Assembly (NCBI GenBank): GCA_029260765.1
Contig: JAJDCP010000072.1
Location: forward strand, 1-60,627
DNA from: Planctomycetota bacterium
GTDB lineage: Bacteria > Planctomycetota > J058 > JAJDCP01
Reading direction: 5' to 3'
DNA length: 60,627 nt
The position numbers and the translations under genes are program-made. Below are positions 53,683 to 60,627 of this stretch, in pieces. Each line of letters starts with the position of its first letter. Within the stretch, counting starts at the first letter, position 1. The notes beneath the pieces are model-generated. The model ran no database searches. It saw nothing but the letters and a program-made list of their open reading frames with translations, and was not told the DNA's origin.

Positions 53683-55056
53683 ATGGATAGGATCACCATT
53701 CCTGCCAAGCCGCGCAAGCTCTTGAGCTGCGGGATTTGCCTCGGGTTGCTCCTGTTCGTCGCCATCGCTTGTGAGCTTTGGAGTTATCTGGGCCTCAAGC
53801 AGCAGGCCGCCCGACTCGAAGAACAAGTCACCGCCTTCGAGCAACGCCAGACCGAGCGCCTGTTTCCCGATCTTCACGTCGCAGAGGGCAACGCAAGCCA
53901 CGACTATGCTGCACTCTCCTGGGTGCTGGGTTGGAATCCAGACCTGGGCGACACACCTCCCGTCTGGTTGCCCGAGACAGAGTTGCCGCAGAACTACCAG
54001 GGCTCGAGCCTGGAGCCTCTCCGAGAAGTTGTCGCCTCGTTGGAGCCCGGCGCCCCGCTGGAGCCGGAGGTCGAGGCTCTGTTGAGCGAGTACGGCAGCC
54101 TTCTCAAGCACGTCGAGCAGGGTGTGCGCCGGACGGAATGCCGCTGGGATATCGCCGACCTGCGCCACGGGTCTGCGACCAAGATTCCCAACCTGGTGGC
54201 GGCGCGACAGGTCAGCGAGCTGCTCTTCCTCGAAGCCCATCGCGCCGACCCCGAAGAGTGCTTGCGGCTCGGACGGTTGCTGCTCGCCTTCGGTCGGGAC
54301 ATCGCGTTGGTTCCGAATTCGATCGCAATGCAGGGATTCCAGATCGAAGAGTTCGGCATCGAGTGTCTGCGGCGCCGGCTTCCGGAGTTGAGTGCCGATG
54401 CCCTGCGCGCTCTCTGTAAGGAGCTGCTGGCCTGCCCGCCCCCGGACGCGGGCTATACTCTTGAGGCCGACCGGCTCGTCATCCTCGCCTGGGTCGCACA
54501 GCTGGCCGGCCAGCCCCTGGCAGATGGGGCCGAGAGCATGGAGGACGATTTCGGACTCGGCGTGCTGAGCTGGTCGAACGTCTGGATGCAGCTCGAATGG
54601 AACGAGGTCGAGCTGGGCTTCGAGAAGTGGCAGGCCTCTCTCGACCAACCCCGCTCGGCCCGCAAGGCGCTGAGAAGCGAGGCACAGGCCTGGCTGCAGA
54701 CGTGTTGGGGAAGTCTGAGCGCTGAGCTGCTCTCCGACGGCACGGCGCTGCTCGACGTAGCCGCTGCCGCGCAGGCCCGCCAGGGATGCCTGGCGTTGCT
54801 CGCAGCCAGCGAGCTCTACGTCCGTGAGCATGAAGGCGGTTGGCCGGCAAGTCTGGGCGCCCTGCTCCCGTACCTGGACGACGAGCTGCCCAGCGATCCG
54901 TTCGCCACGGACGGGGGCCCGCTGCGTTTGATCGCCCGCGATGGAGAGTTGGTAGCCTACTCCGTCGGGGCGGACGGCGTCGATGACGGCGCAAAGATTG
55001 CGCACTCCGACGAGGGCGAGAGTCCAGACATCGGTCTAGCGCTCCTGCAGCCTTGA
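53683..55056 (+). CDS. Membrane-anchored protein with GspG-like C-terminal tail
   Basis: This 457-residue protein has an N-terminal transmembrane helix (LLSCGICLGLLLFVAIACELW, about 14-34) followed by a coiled-coil and a helical body. The last ~70 residues (GGWPASLGALLPYLDDELPSDPF, then LVAYSVGADGVDDG) match the C-terminal signature seen in GspG-like and many planctomycete hypothetical proteins. Function is unknown. The ATG at 53683 has AAAGGA upstream and starts directly before the anchor. The 3' end overlaps the convergent kinase gene by 21 bases. Confidence 0.78.
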   Translation: MDRITIPAKPRKLLSCGICLGLLLFVAIACELWSYLGLKQQAARLEEQVTAFEQRQTERLFPDLHVAEGNASHDYAALSWVLGWNPDLGDTPPVWLPETELPQNYQGSSLEPLREVVASLEPGAPLEPEVEALLSEYGSLLKHVEQGVRRTECRWDIADLRHGSATKIPNLVAARQVSELLFLEAHRADPEECLRLGRLLLAFGRDIALVPNSIAMQGFQIEEFGIECLRRRLPELSADALRALCKELLACPPPDAGYTLEADRLVILAWVAQLAGQPLADGAESMEDDFGLGVLSWSNVWMQLEWNEVELGFEKWQASLDQPRSARKALRSEAQAWLQTCWGSLSAELLSDGTALLDVAAAAQARQGCLALLAASELYVREHEGGWPASLGALLPYLDDELPSDPFATDGGPLRLIARDGELVAYSVGADGVDDGAKIAHSDEGESPDIGLALLQP

Positions 55057-57738
55057 CTCCAGCATTCTCAGGCGAGCGAGCAGCTCCGCTGGCGGTGAGA
55101 CCGGCTCAGCCCTCAACGTTTCGACGGCTTCACGAGCGCGCTCGGGGTGGCCTGCAGCCCATGCGGCTTCCCCCAGGAGCAACCAGGCCTGCAGCTCACG
55201 CGCACGCACCTCCGGCTGGTCCTTGAATCGGTCTGTCAACTGCCCCGCAAGGCGCAGCTGAGCCTCGCGCATCGCCAGACGTTCCTCGTGCTCGCCTTCC
55301 TCTTCCAGCAGCCGCGCCAGGCGCCCACGCACCTCGTACAGGTCCCGCCAGACACCCGCATCCTCGCTGTCCTGGGCGAACAACTGCAGCTCGCTGCGCA
55401 AGGCGGTGCGGTATGCCTGCAGGGCATCCTTTGTGGCTCCAAGCTCGGCCTGGATGTCGCCGAGTTGCAGCAGGGCGCGGAACAGGCTCTGGCGCTGCGC
55501 GCTACGGCCAGGATCAGCTAGATTCAGATAGATCGAGAGCGGGTCCGCATAGAGATCCGGGACGACTCCCAGCTTGAGCATCCAGCGCCCCATCGCGCTC
55601 TGTTCGGCCAGGATGCGCTCCTGAATGGCAACACTCTCCGTGTACAGCTCCTGAGCCTCGGCCAGGGATCGCCGCCGAAGGTGCGCGTCGCCCAGCTGCT
55701 GCAGACCGCCGGCGAGGCGTTTGACATCGCGCAGCTCGGCCGGCTCGCCCGCAACGAGCTGCCGCAACAGGGCGACGCTGGCGCTTCCCAACTCCAGAGC
55801 ATGCTCCGGCTCGCCCGCCCGGTCTGCGATCTCCGCCAGGCTCGACAAGACCATGGCCTTCTGCGAGCGAGCGAGCAGGCTGTCGGAACCCGTGGCCAGC
55901 ACCGCATACATGCCGCGCGCGGCCTCCAGCTCAGCCCGGGCCTCGGGGTCGTCCCCCGAGAGTTTCCACAGCTGCTGCCCGTAGCGAAAGCGCGTCAGGG
56001 CACTGACCAGCGTCACGTCGCCCCCCGCGAGGTCGAGCTCGCGCAAGTCGCGCCAGCCGGCCATAGCGACGTCGAGGATGCGGCTCGCGGCCTGTTGCGA
56101 GCGGCGGTCACCGAGCCGCTCCAACAACTGGGCGCTGACCTCGCGCGACAGTCGGTCCAGCGTCTCCTGACCGATAGCCCCGCGCTGCTCGGCACGCAGC
56201 TTGGCACGAGCCAGCGCCTCGGACTGCGCGCGGATCTCTTGGTTCTGGCGCAGCAGGCTACGCAGCGCGGCGTTGATGCTCCCGTTCTGGCTCTCGACTG
56301 TCTGTTTCTCCAGCGCAACCGCCATGCGCATCTGGTTGACGAAGTACAACCCGCCCGCCAACGCGAGAAACAACAACGCCACGGCTGCCCCCAGTCCTCG
56401 TCGCAGGCGCCGGCTGGCCGCCGCCTGGCGTCGCCGCCGAGTGCGGGCGTTGCTGATCTGGGCCGGGAGCTCTTCGGCATGCCGCCCCAGCCGCGAGACT
56501 TGCGCCTCGGCCAGGCCGAGATCCCCGTGGTACAGCGCCGCCTGGGCGTATGCTGTGCGGGCTGCCCTCTCGCCACGGATCGCAGCGCTGTTTTCCTCCC
56601 ACAGCCGCCTGGCGTGGACGAAGCCAGCGACCGCCTCGGCGAAGCACTCGTACAGATCCGCGCGTGCGGAGCGGGGCACTGCGGTCGACGCCCGCTGCCC
56701 CGCCAGCGCATCGCGGCAGTCGATCATCAGGTCTTCCGCTGCCCGGGCGATCTGCAGACTCTCCCGATGCTGCAGGTAGGCGCGCAGCGCCGCGAGCACC
56801 ACAGAGACGTCGGCCTGCCGCTCCTCCCAGTCCGGACTGAGCGCTTGTTGGCAGATGCGACGCAACTCGGCAGGCCAACCTGGATCCATCTCCGGAACAC
56901 GCCCCGCGCCGGCCTGCTCGAGCACTTCGACGAAAGTCGCCCCGTCATGGGGCGGTGCTCCCGACAAGATCGTGTAGAGGATCCCGCCGAGCAGATAGAC
57001 GTCCGTCCAGGGTCCGACGTTCTCCCCATCGCCGTGGGCCAGCTCTGGAGCCATGTAGCTCGGTGTTCCGCAGAAACCCGTAATCGCCGAGCGATGACGC
57101 AAGTGTGGGTCATCCACACCGTCTTCGAAGCAGACGGCCAGGCCCCAGTCCATCACCAGCACCTCGCCGTAGGCACCGATCATGATGTTCTCAGGTTTGA
57201 GGTCACAATGCACCACACCGCGGCTGTGGGCATAAGCCACGGCGTTGCAGACCTGGATCAGTGTGTCCAGATGGAAGCTGAGATCGCCGGCCCGCTCCCC
57301 CTCGAGCACCACAGACCAGGGCTGCCCTTCGATCAACTTCATCGACATGTAGGGCTCCCCGCGGGGGGTGCTCAACAGATCGTAGATCGGGGGGATGTTT
57401 GGATGCTCGAGGCGCCCACTGACGAAGGCCTCGGCCAGGAAGTCCTGACCCGCCGCGCAGTACTCTTCAAGGGAGCTCAACCCCTCGGCCAGCACCCGCT
57501 TGACCGCCACCACCCGCTCGAGGCTTTTCTGACGCGCCCGAAACACGACGCCCATGCCGCCACGGCCGATCTCTTCCAGCTCTTCGTAGGGCTCGGCGGC
57601 GGGCTTCTTGAGCATCAGCTCAGCCAGGGGGATCACCGGCCGGTAGGTCGCTCCTGGCTGCAGCTGGGTCCAATCACCACCGCTACCCAGCGTCTTCTCG
57701 CAAGCGCGTCGCAGTCTTTCGTCCACTGTCCGTACCAA
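55036..57738 (-). CDS. Ser/Thr protein kinase with helical-repeat C-terminus (HCD variant)
   Basis: This is a 900-residue Hanks-type kinase. The glycine loop is GRGGMGVVF (58-66) and the lysine is K80. The catalytic loop reads HCDLKPEN (177-184) with Cys in place of the usual Arg, and the metal loop reads DWG (197-199) instead of DFG. DWG occurs in other planctomycete kinases; the HCD change removes the arginine that usually contacts the activation loop. A transmembrane helix near 455-475 leads to a long helical, TPR-like region. The start is a weakly supported TTG at 57738. Confidence 0.9.
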   Translation of the reverse strand: MVRTVDERLRRACEKTLGSGGDWTQLQPGATYRPVIPLAELMLKKPAAEPYEELEEIGRGGMGVVFRARQKSLERVVAVKRVLAEGLSSLEEYCAAGQDFLAEAFVSGRLEHPNIPPIYDLLSTPRGEPYMSMKLIEGQPWSVVLEGERAGDLSFHLDTLIQVCNAVAYAHSRGVVHCDLKPENIMIGAYGEVLVMDWGLAVCFEDGVDDPHLRHRSAITGFCGTPSYMAPELAHGDGENVGPWTDVYLLGGILYTILSGAPPHDGATFVEVLEQAGAGRVPEMDPGWPAELRRICQQALSPDWEERQADVSVVLAALRAYLQHRESLQIARAAEDLMIDCRDALAGQRASTAVPRSARADLYECFAEAVAGFVHARRLWEENSAAIRGERAARTAYAQAALYHGDLGLAEAQVSRLGRHAEELPAQISNARTRRRRQAAASRRLRRGLGAAVALLFLALAGGLYFVNQMRMAVALEKQTVESQNGSINAALRSLLRQNQEIRAQSEALARAKLRAEQRGAIGQETLDRLSREVSAQLLERLGDRRSQQAASRILDVAMAGWRDLRELDLAGGDVTLVSALTRFRYGQQLWKLSGDDPEARAELEAARGMYAVLATGSDSLLARSQKAMVLSSLAEIADRAGEPEHALELGSASVALLRQLVAGEPAELRDVKRLAGGLQQLGDAHLRRRSLAEAQELYTESVAIQERILAEQSAMGRWMLKLGVVPDLYADPLSIYLNLADPGRSAQRQSLFRALLQLGDIQAELGATKDALQAYRTALRSELQLFAQDSEDAGVWRDLYEVRGRLARLLEEEGEHEERLAMREAQLRLAGQLTDRFKDQPEVRARELQAWLLLGEAAWAAGHPERAREAVETLRAEPVSPPAELLARLRMLESRLQER

Positions 57739-57793
57739 TTTCAGGGTTGTCGCGCTATTCTACGGTTCAGCCGCCTGCCGAGGCCAGCCGAAG

Positions 57794-58759
57794 ATGTCTC
57801 AACTACCGCTCGCACATGGCCACAAGTCCGGCCTCGAATACCATCGTATGCTGCTGGACGATGCCGCCCGCACAAGCACCTATGACCGAGCCCTGCGCAG
57901 GCTGGTGCGTCCAGGAGACGTTGTGCTCGACCTCGGCTCCGGCAGCGGCATTCTGGCCATGCTCGCCGCGCGTCAAGGCGCGGCAAAGGTCTATGCTGTC
58001 GAGTCGATGCCGGTGGCCGGACTCGCCTCTGAGCTGATCGCGGCCAACGGCCTGCAGGACCGGATCGAGGTCATCCAGGCCGACATTCTGGGCCACGAAA
58101 TTCCCGAGCCGGTCGACCTGCTGGTCAGCGACTGCATGGGACGTTTTCTGGTCGACGACGCCATGCTGCCGGCTCTGCAGGCGGGCTGCCGGTGGTTGAA
58201 ACCCGAAGGTCGTTGCTGCCCGGCCCGGATCGAATTGATGCTCGCGCCGGTTGCCGACCTGTACCTGCGCGCTGTGGACCTGTTCGACGAGCGGCTGTTT
58301 GGCCTCGACCTCAGCCCCGGGCACAAGTATGCCCTCAACAGCGGCTACCATGCGCGCCTGATGAGCCAGGCGCTGCTCTGCCCGGCCCAGCTGTACCGGA
58401 GCGTGGTGCCCCGGGAATTGGAAGGCCTGGATGATGTCTGGGCCGGCTTCGACACCGAGCTGCAGTTCGTTTGCAGGCGAGGCGGACGTTTGCAGGGGAT
58501 CGCCGGCTGGTTCCGCGCTGAGCTTGGCCCATCGGTCTGGCTCAGCACCGAGCCAGGCATCGAGACCCACTGGGGCCAGTACCTCCTTCCCCTCGAGCCT
58601 CGCAGTGTGCAAACCGGCGACGTGATCAACCTGCGGCTCTGGCTGGAACAGAGCGCGACAGATCTGGTCTGGCACTGGACCGGCAGCCGCGAGCGGAACG
58701 GCGTCAAGCTGGCGAGCTTCGAGCATGAGTCGGAGCAGCGTCTGGGAGAGAGGTCTTGA
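57794..58759 (+). CDS. PRMT-like class I methyltransferase
   Basis: This 321-residue SAM enzyme resembles protein arginine methyltransferases. It opens with EYHRMLLDDAARTSTYDRAL, matching the YxxMLxDxxRxxxYxxAI block of PRMTs. Motif I is VLDLGSGSGILAM (44-56), and an acidic residue (E70) binds the SAM ribose. The PRMT double-E loop appears as SDCMGRFLVDDAML (112-125), with both signature glutamates replaced by Asp (D113, D122). The C-terminal ~150 residues are beta-rich like the PRMT barrel. Arginine methylation is thus plausible but unproven. It is coupled to the next TPR gene. Confidence 0.78.
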   Translation: MSQLPLAHGHKSGLEYHRMLLDDAARTSTYDRALRRLVRPGDVVLDLGSGSGILAMLAARQGAAKVYAVESMPVAGLASELIAANGLQDRIEVIQADILGHEIPEPVDLLVSDCMGRFLVDDAMLPALQAGCRWLKPEGRCCPARIELMLAPVADLYLRAVDLFDERLFGLDLSPGHKYALNSGYHARLMSQALLCPAQLYRSVVPRELEGLDDVWAGFDTELQFVCRRGGRLQGIAGWFRAELGPSVWLSTEPGIETHWGQYLLPLEPRSVQTGDVINLRLWLEQSATDLVWHWTGSRERNGVKLASFEHESEQRLGERS

Positions 58760-59172
58760 GCCGCACCGAAGCAGTACAGTCCAACACCTGGGGCAACCAG
58801 TCCTTCGCTGCAGGTCAGCTGGAAGCCGCCCGCGACGCCTACCAGAGAGCCATCGAACAACTCGAGCCAGATGATCAAGAGTTGCTCGCAGATCTTTATG
58901 AGAACCTCGCTCTGGCTCGGCTGAATCTCGGCCAGCTCGATGCCGCCCTACGGGCCTTCTTGCGGGCCCTTGATGGCGAACCCTCCAGCCGTCAGCAATC
59001 TCTGCGTTACTTGATTGTCTGTTGCCTCGGGCTGTCGCGCTACGAGGACGCCCAACGCTATCTGCAGATCTACGAGCAGAGCTTCGGCAAGCACCCCGAC
59101 GCGCAACCGGGCTCGCTACGCAGCCTCACCGAGCGGGCGCGCTTGGGGCGCAGCTTGTGGCAGCCGACCTGA
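58756..59172 (+). CDS. TPR protein
   Basis: This 138-residue helical protein has about three TPR-like units (WGNQSFAAGQLEAARDAYQR, LYENLALARLNLGQLDAALR, LIVCCLGLSRYEDAQRYLQI). The start is a TTG at 58756 whose last bases overlap the stop of the PRMT-like gene (TTGA), with GGAGAGG just upstream. It may present substrates to the PRMT-like enzyme; this is inferred from coupling only. Confidence 0.82.
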   Translation: MSRTEAVQSNTWGNQSFAAGQLEAARDAYQRAIEQLEPDDQELLADLYENLALARLNLGQLDAALRAFLRALDGEPSSRQQSLRYLIVCCLGLSRYEDAQRYLQIYEQSFGKHPDAQPGSLRSLTERARLGRSLWQPT

Positions 59173-59405
59173 TGCGGTCCTGGTTTGCGTGCCTTGGTCG
59201 GCCCCAATCACAGAGGGCCCCATGCGCTCTTGGCGGCCTGGCCTGAAGACCTTTCGACCCCCAGGGAACAGCCTGAACGCCGTCAGGCTCGAGCGACTGG
59301 CTTGCAGGCCAACTCTGCGAGCCCCACTCTGGCGATGATCGTCCTGACCGATGGCTGCTGCCTGGCTGCCGACGTCGGAGAGAAACTCGTCGATCTGTAT
59401 CGATC

Positions 59406-59984
59406 TCATTCCTCCGGCACCGGCCTGTGCTTGCGTAGAAGGTCAAGTCTACGCAGGTCCAGCCTCTCAAGATCCTTGGGCTCCGGCCCAAATGCGGGGG
59501 CCTCGAAGGCGGGATGCTCGAGCCTGGGAACCTCCAGCCTGGGAACCTCGAGCCTGGGAACCTCATGTAAAGGGATGTTCGATTCTGGGAATTGCCAGGT
59601 GTCTCTCGGCAGATCGGGCAACTCGACGCCCTGTCCGAAGGCCAGGCTCATGCTCTCGCCCCGCAGCTCGACGCCCCACTTGCCATTCCTCCAACGCACG
59701 ACCAGGTCGACCTCTTCGGTCTCCAATGGCCCGGCGACGTCGCGGAAGGTGCCATCCAAGTCCTGCAGCACAGAGCTCAGATCCTGAAACTGACGTTCGC
59801 GCAGCGCCTGAACGGCCTCGCTGGCGAGTCTGCGTGCCTGTTGCAGGCGCGAGAGCCTGGAGAGCAGCGCATCCAGCCGCGGCAACTCGACATTCTGAAG
59901 CCGCAGCTCGATGCCCGGAGCCGGCTCGTCGGCCCCCACCAGAGTGCTGCAAAGCACTGCCAACAGGGCCCAGGACTTGCGCAT
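59406..59984 (-). CDS. Exported protein with VPRLE pentapeptide repeats
   Basis: This 192-residue protein has a signal peptide (MRKSWALLAVLCSTLVGA), a helical middle and a beta-rich segment (VDLVVRWRNGKWGVELRGES). A short tandem run follows near the C-terminus: VPRLEVPRLEVPRLEHPAFE. The DNA here has a 15-base repeat (consensus GGTTCCCAGGCTCGA on the coding strand), so the array arose by slippage or duplication. No domain is recognised. AGGAGA precedes the ATG at 59984. Confidence 0.72.
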   Translation of the reverse strand: MRKSWALLAVLCSTLVGADEPAPGIELRLQNVELPRLDALLSRLSRLQQARRLASEAVQALRERQFQDLSSVLQDLDGTFRDVAGPLETEEVDLVVRWRNGKWGVELRGESMSLAFGQGVELPDLPRDTWQFPESNIPLHEVPRLEVPRLEVPRLEHPAFEAPAFGPEPKDLERLDLRRLDLLRKHRPVPEE

Positions 59985-60142
59985 ACTTGTCTCCTGATAC
60001 AAGGATTCGGTCCCAGGTTACCTTCCTGTCGGGGGGCTCGCAAGCCTCATAGAGGTGCTCAAAGGCGCAGTGCAGCAGCCATGGGCTTCAGCAACTCGCA
60101 GGCGGGCGAGGCCCTGGGTTTGGAGATAGACGTCACGTAGAG

Positions 60143-60254
60143 TCCAGAGCGCCTGACATGGGCAACTCTTGATGGAGACTTCGCTCCGGGATCTTCGATC
60201 AGGTTTGGTCGATGCCTTCGATCTGCTGAGAGCCACCTGTAGCGTCGGTCTATG
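60143..60254 (+). repeat. 112-bp direct repeat, copy A
   Basis: This copy is nearly identical to 60394-60505, differing at about five positions. It starts TCCAGAGC and ends GCGTCGGTCTATG. In this copy the end continues into GACCGACG, completing a perfect 8-bp hairpin. Confidence 0.9.
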
Positions 60255-60352
60255 ACCGACGAGATGATCGATCCGTATGGTGAACCCAGAGCCTCTGGAT
60301 ACAACCTCCGCCAGAGCTCCTTCCGGCGCTCACAGAGCGCCGCTACAGAAGA

Positions 60353-60396
60353 CGGACTCGGACTCGGACTCGGACTCGGACTCGGACTCGGACTCC
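60353..60396 (+). repeat. GGACTC hexamer tandem repeat
   Basis: About seven consecutive GGACTC units lie between the two 112-bp repeats. It is of the same six-base class as the array at 27534, though the unit differs. Confidence 0.92.
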
Positions 60397-60505
60397 AGAG
60401 CTGCTGACATGGGCAACTCTTGATTGAGACTTCGCTCCGGGACCTTCGATCAGGTTTGGTCGATGCCTTCGATCTGCTGAGAGCCGCCTGTAGCGTCGGT
60501 CTATG
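60394..60505 (+). repeat. 112-bp direct repeat, copy B
   Basis: This is the second copy of 60143-60254. It stops at CTATG, exactly where the third dispersed element begins, so the terminal hairpin present in copy A is interrupted. Confidence 0.9.
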
Positions 60506-60627
60506 CAGCCTGCGGCGAAAATCGTGAAGCCAGGTGCCGCGCCGGTGGGTCGATGGCAAGGCGGACGACGCAGCCGGCCAGGATGGCCGGCGAGGAGGAC
60601 AACGAAGCCAGGGGCCCACCGCCGTGG
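60506..60627 (+). repeat. Dispersed ~160-bp element, copy 3 (cut by window end)
   Basis: Shared blocks include CGCGCCGGTGGGTCGATGG, GCGGACGACGCAG, GAGGAGGACAACGAAG and CCGCCGTGG, in the same order as copy 2. The central hairpin is a perfect CCGGCC-AGGAT-GGCCGG. The left terminal repeat is recognisable but degenerate (CCTGCGGCGAAAATCGTGAA). The right end lies beyond the window. Confidence 0.8.

Larger units (their letters stand above)
60003..60627. other. Repeat-rich intergenic region at window edge
   Basis: This 625-base stretch to the window end has no convincing gene. It holds two 112-bp direct repeats, a hexamer array, several short perfect hairpins (for example GGCGCTC-ACA-GAGCGCC near 60329 and CGTCGGTC-TAT-GACCGACG near 60243) and a truncated copy of the dispersed element. 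The minus-strand Ser-Pro open frame here is simply the hexamer translated. Confidence 0.75.

Overview
The window is GC-rich bacterial DNA that is densely packed with genes on both strands. Three sets of genes suggest a planctomycete (phylum Planctomycetota). The first is three large Hanks-type Ser/Thr kinases, two of them fused to TPR or helical-repeat regions. The second is a group of secreted proteins of types common in that phylum: VIT/vWA, Calx-beta plus thrombospondin-3 plus dockerin, NPCBM, and a GspG-like tail ending in a YSVGADGVDDG motif. The third is a peptidoglycan cluster (murG-lysM-murC-murB-ddl-ftsQ) that stops before any ftsA or ftsZ. This assignment is inferred from gene content; no rRNA is present to confirm it.

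Layout. Positions 80-7768 (minus) hold a tight six-gene operon: a beta-decarboxylating dehydrogenase, an isochorismatase-aldehyde dehydrogenase fusion, a radical SAM enzyme with an unusual CX8CX2C cluster motif, an O-methyltransferase, a Rieske oxygenase and a HemW-like radical SAM protein. It looks like a pathway for an unknown small molecule. Positions 7919-10963 encode a VIT/vWA/DUF2135 lipoprotein. Positions 10970-19520 (minus) hold a nucleotidyltransferase, an SH3 protein whose apparent start lies inside a dispersed repeat, a membrane protein, an NTAQ1-type N-terminal glutamine amidohydrolase, a giant kinase-TPR protein and a small exported protein. Positions 19666-24298 include selB, so the organism probably makes selenoproteins, and a vWA protein.

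Positions 24609-32517 (plus) carry a Calx-beta/TSP3/dockerin surface protein, a terminator and a G-rich hexamer array. These are followed by a MamK-like actin, a secreted protein built from 13 His/Cys repeats, a PIN-like nuclease candidate and an alpha/beta hydrolase whose nucleophile serine is replaced. Positions 32726-39114 are the peptidoglycan cluster, closed by a hairpin shared with a convergent RRM RNA-binding gene. Positions 40433-44298 (minus) hold a GNAT and an archaeal-type pheS-pheT pair with a zinc-ribbon insertion in PheT. Positions 44428-48916 hold a thioredoxin-like lipoprotein, a small zinc-ribbon protein, a tail-anchored kinase, a YbjN/TerB-like protein and CvpA.

Positions 49070-55056 (plus) encode an NPCBM protein, a second copy of the dispersed repeat, a large unrecognised protein with faint tail-hub resemblance, a small coiled-coil protein, a zinc-ribbon protein and a GspG-like-tail protein. 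Then come a third kinase (minus), a PRMT-like methyltransferase coupled to a TPR protein (plus), and a secreted protein with pentapeptide repeats (minus). The last 640 bases have no gene and are packed with repeats: two 112-bp direct repeats, a GGACTC hexamer run and a third, truncated copy of the dispersed element.

The two stretches most worth following up are the 80-7768 operon and the 27824-31622 group (MamK-like actin, His/Cys repeat protein, PIN-like protein).
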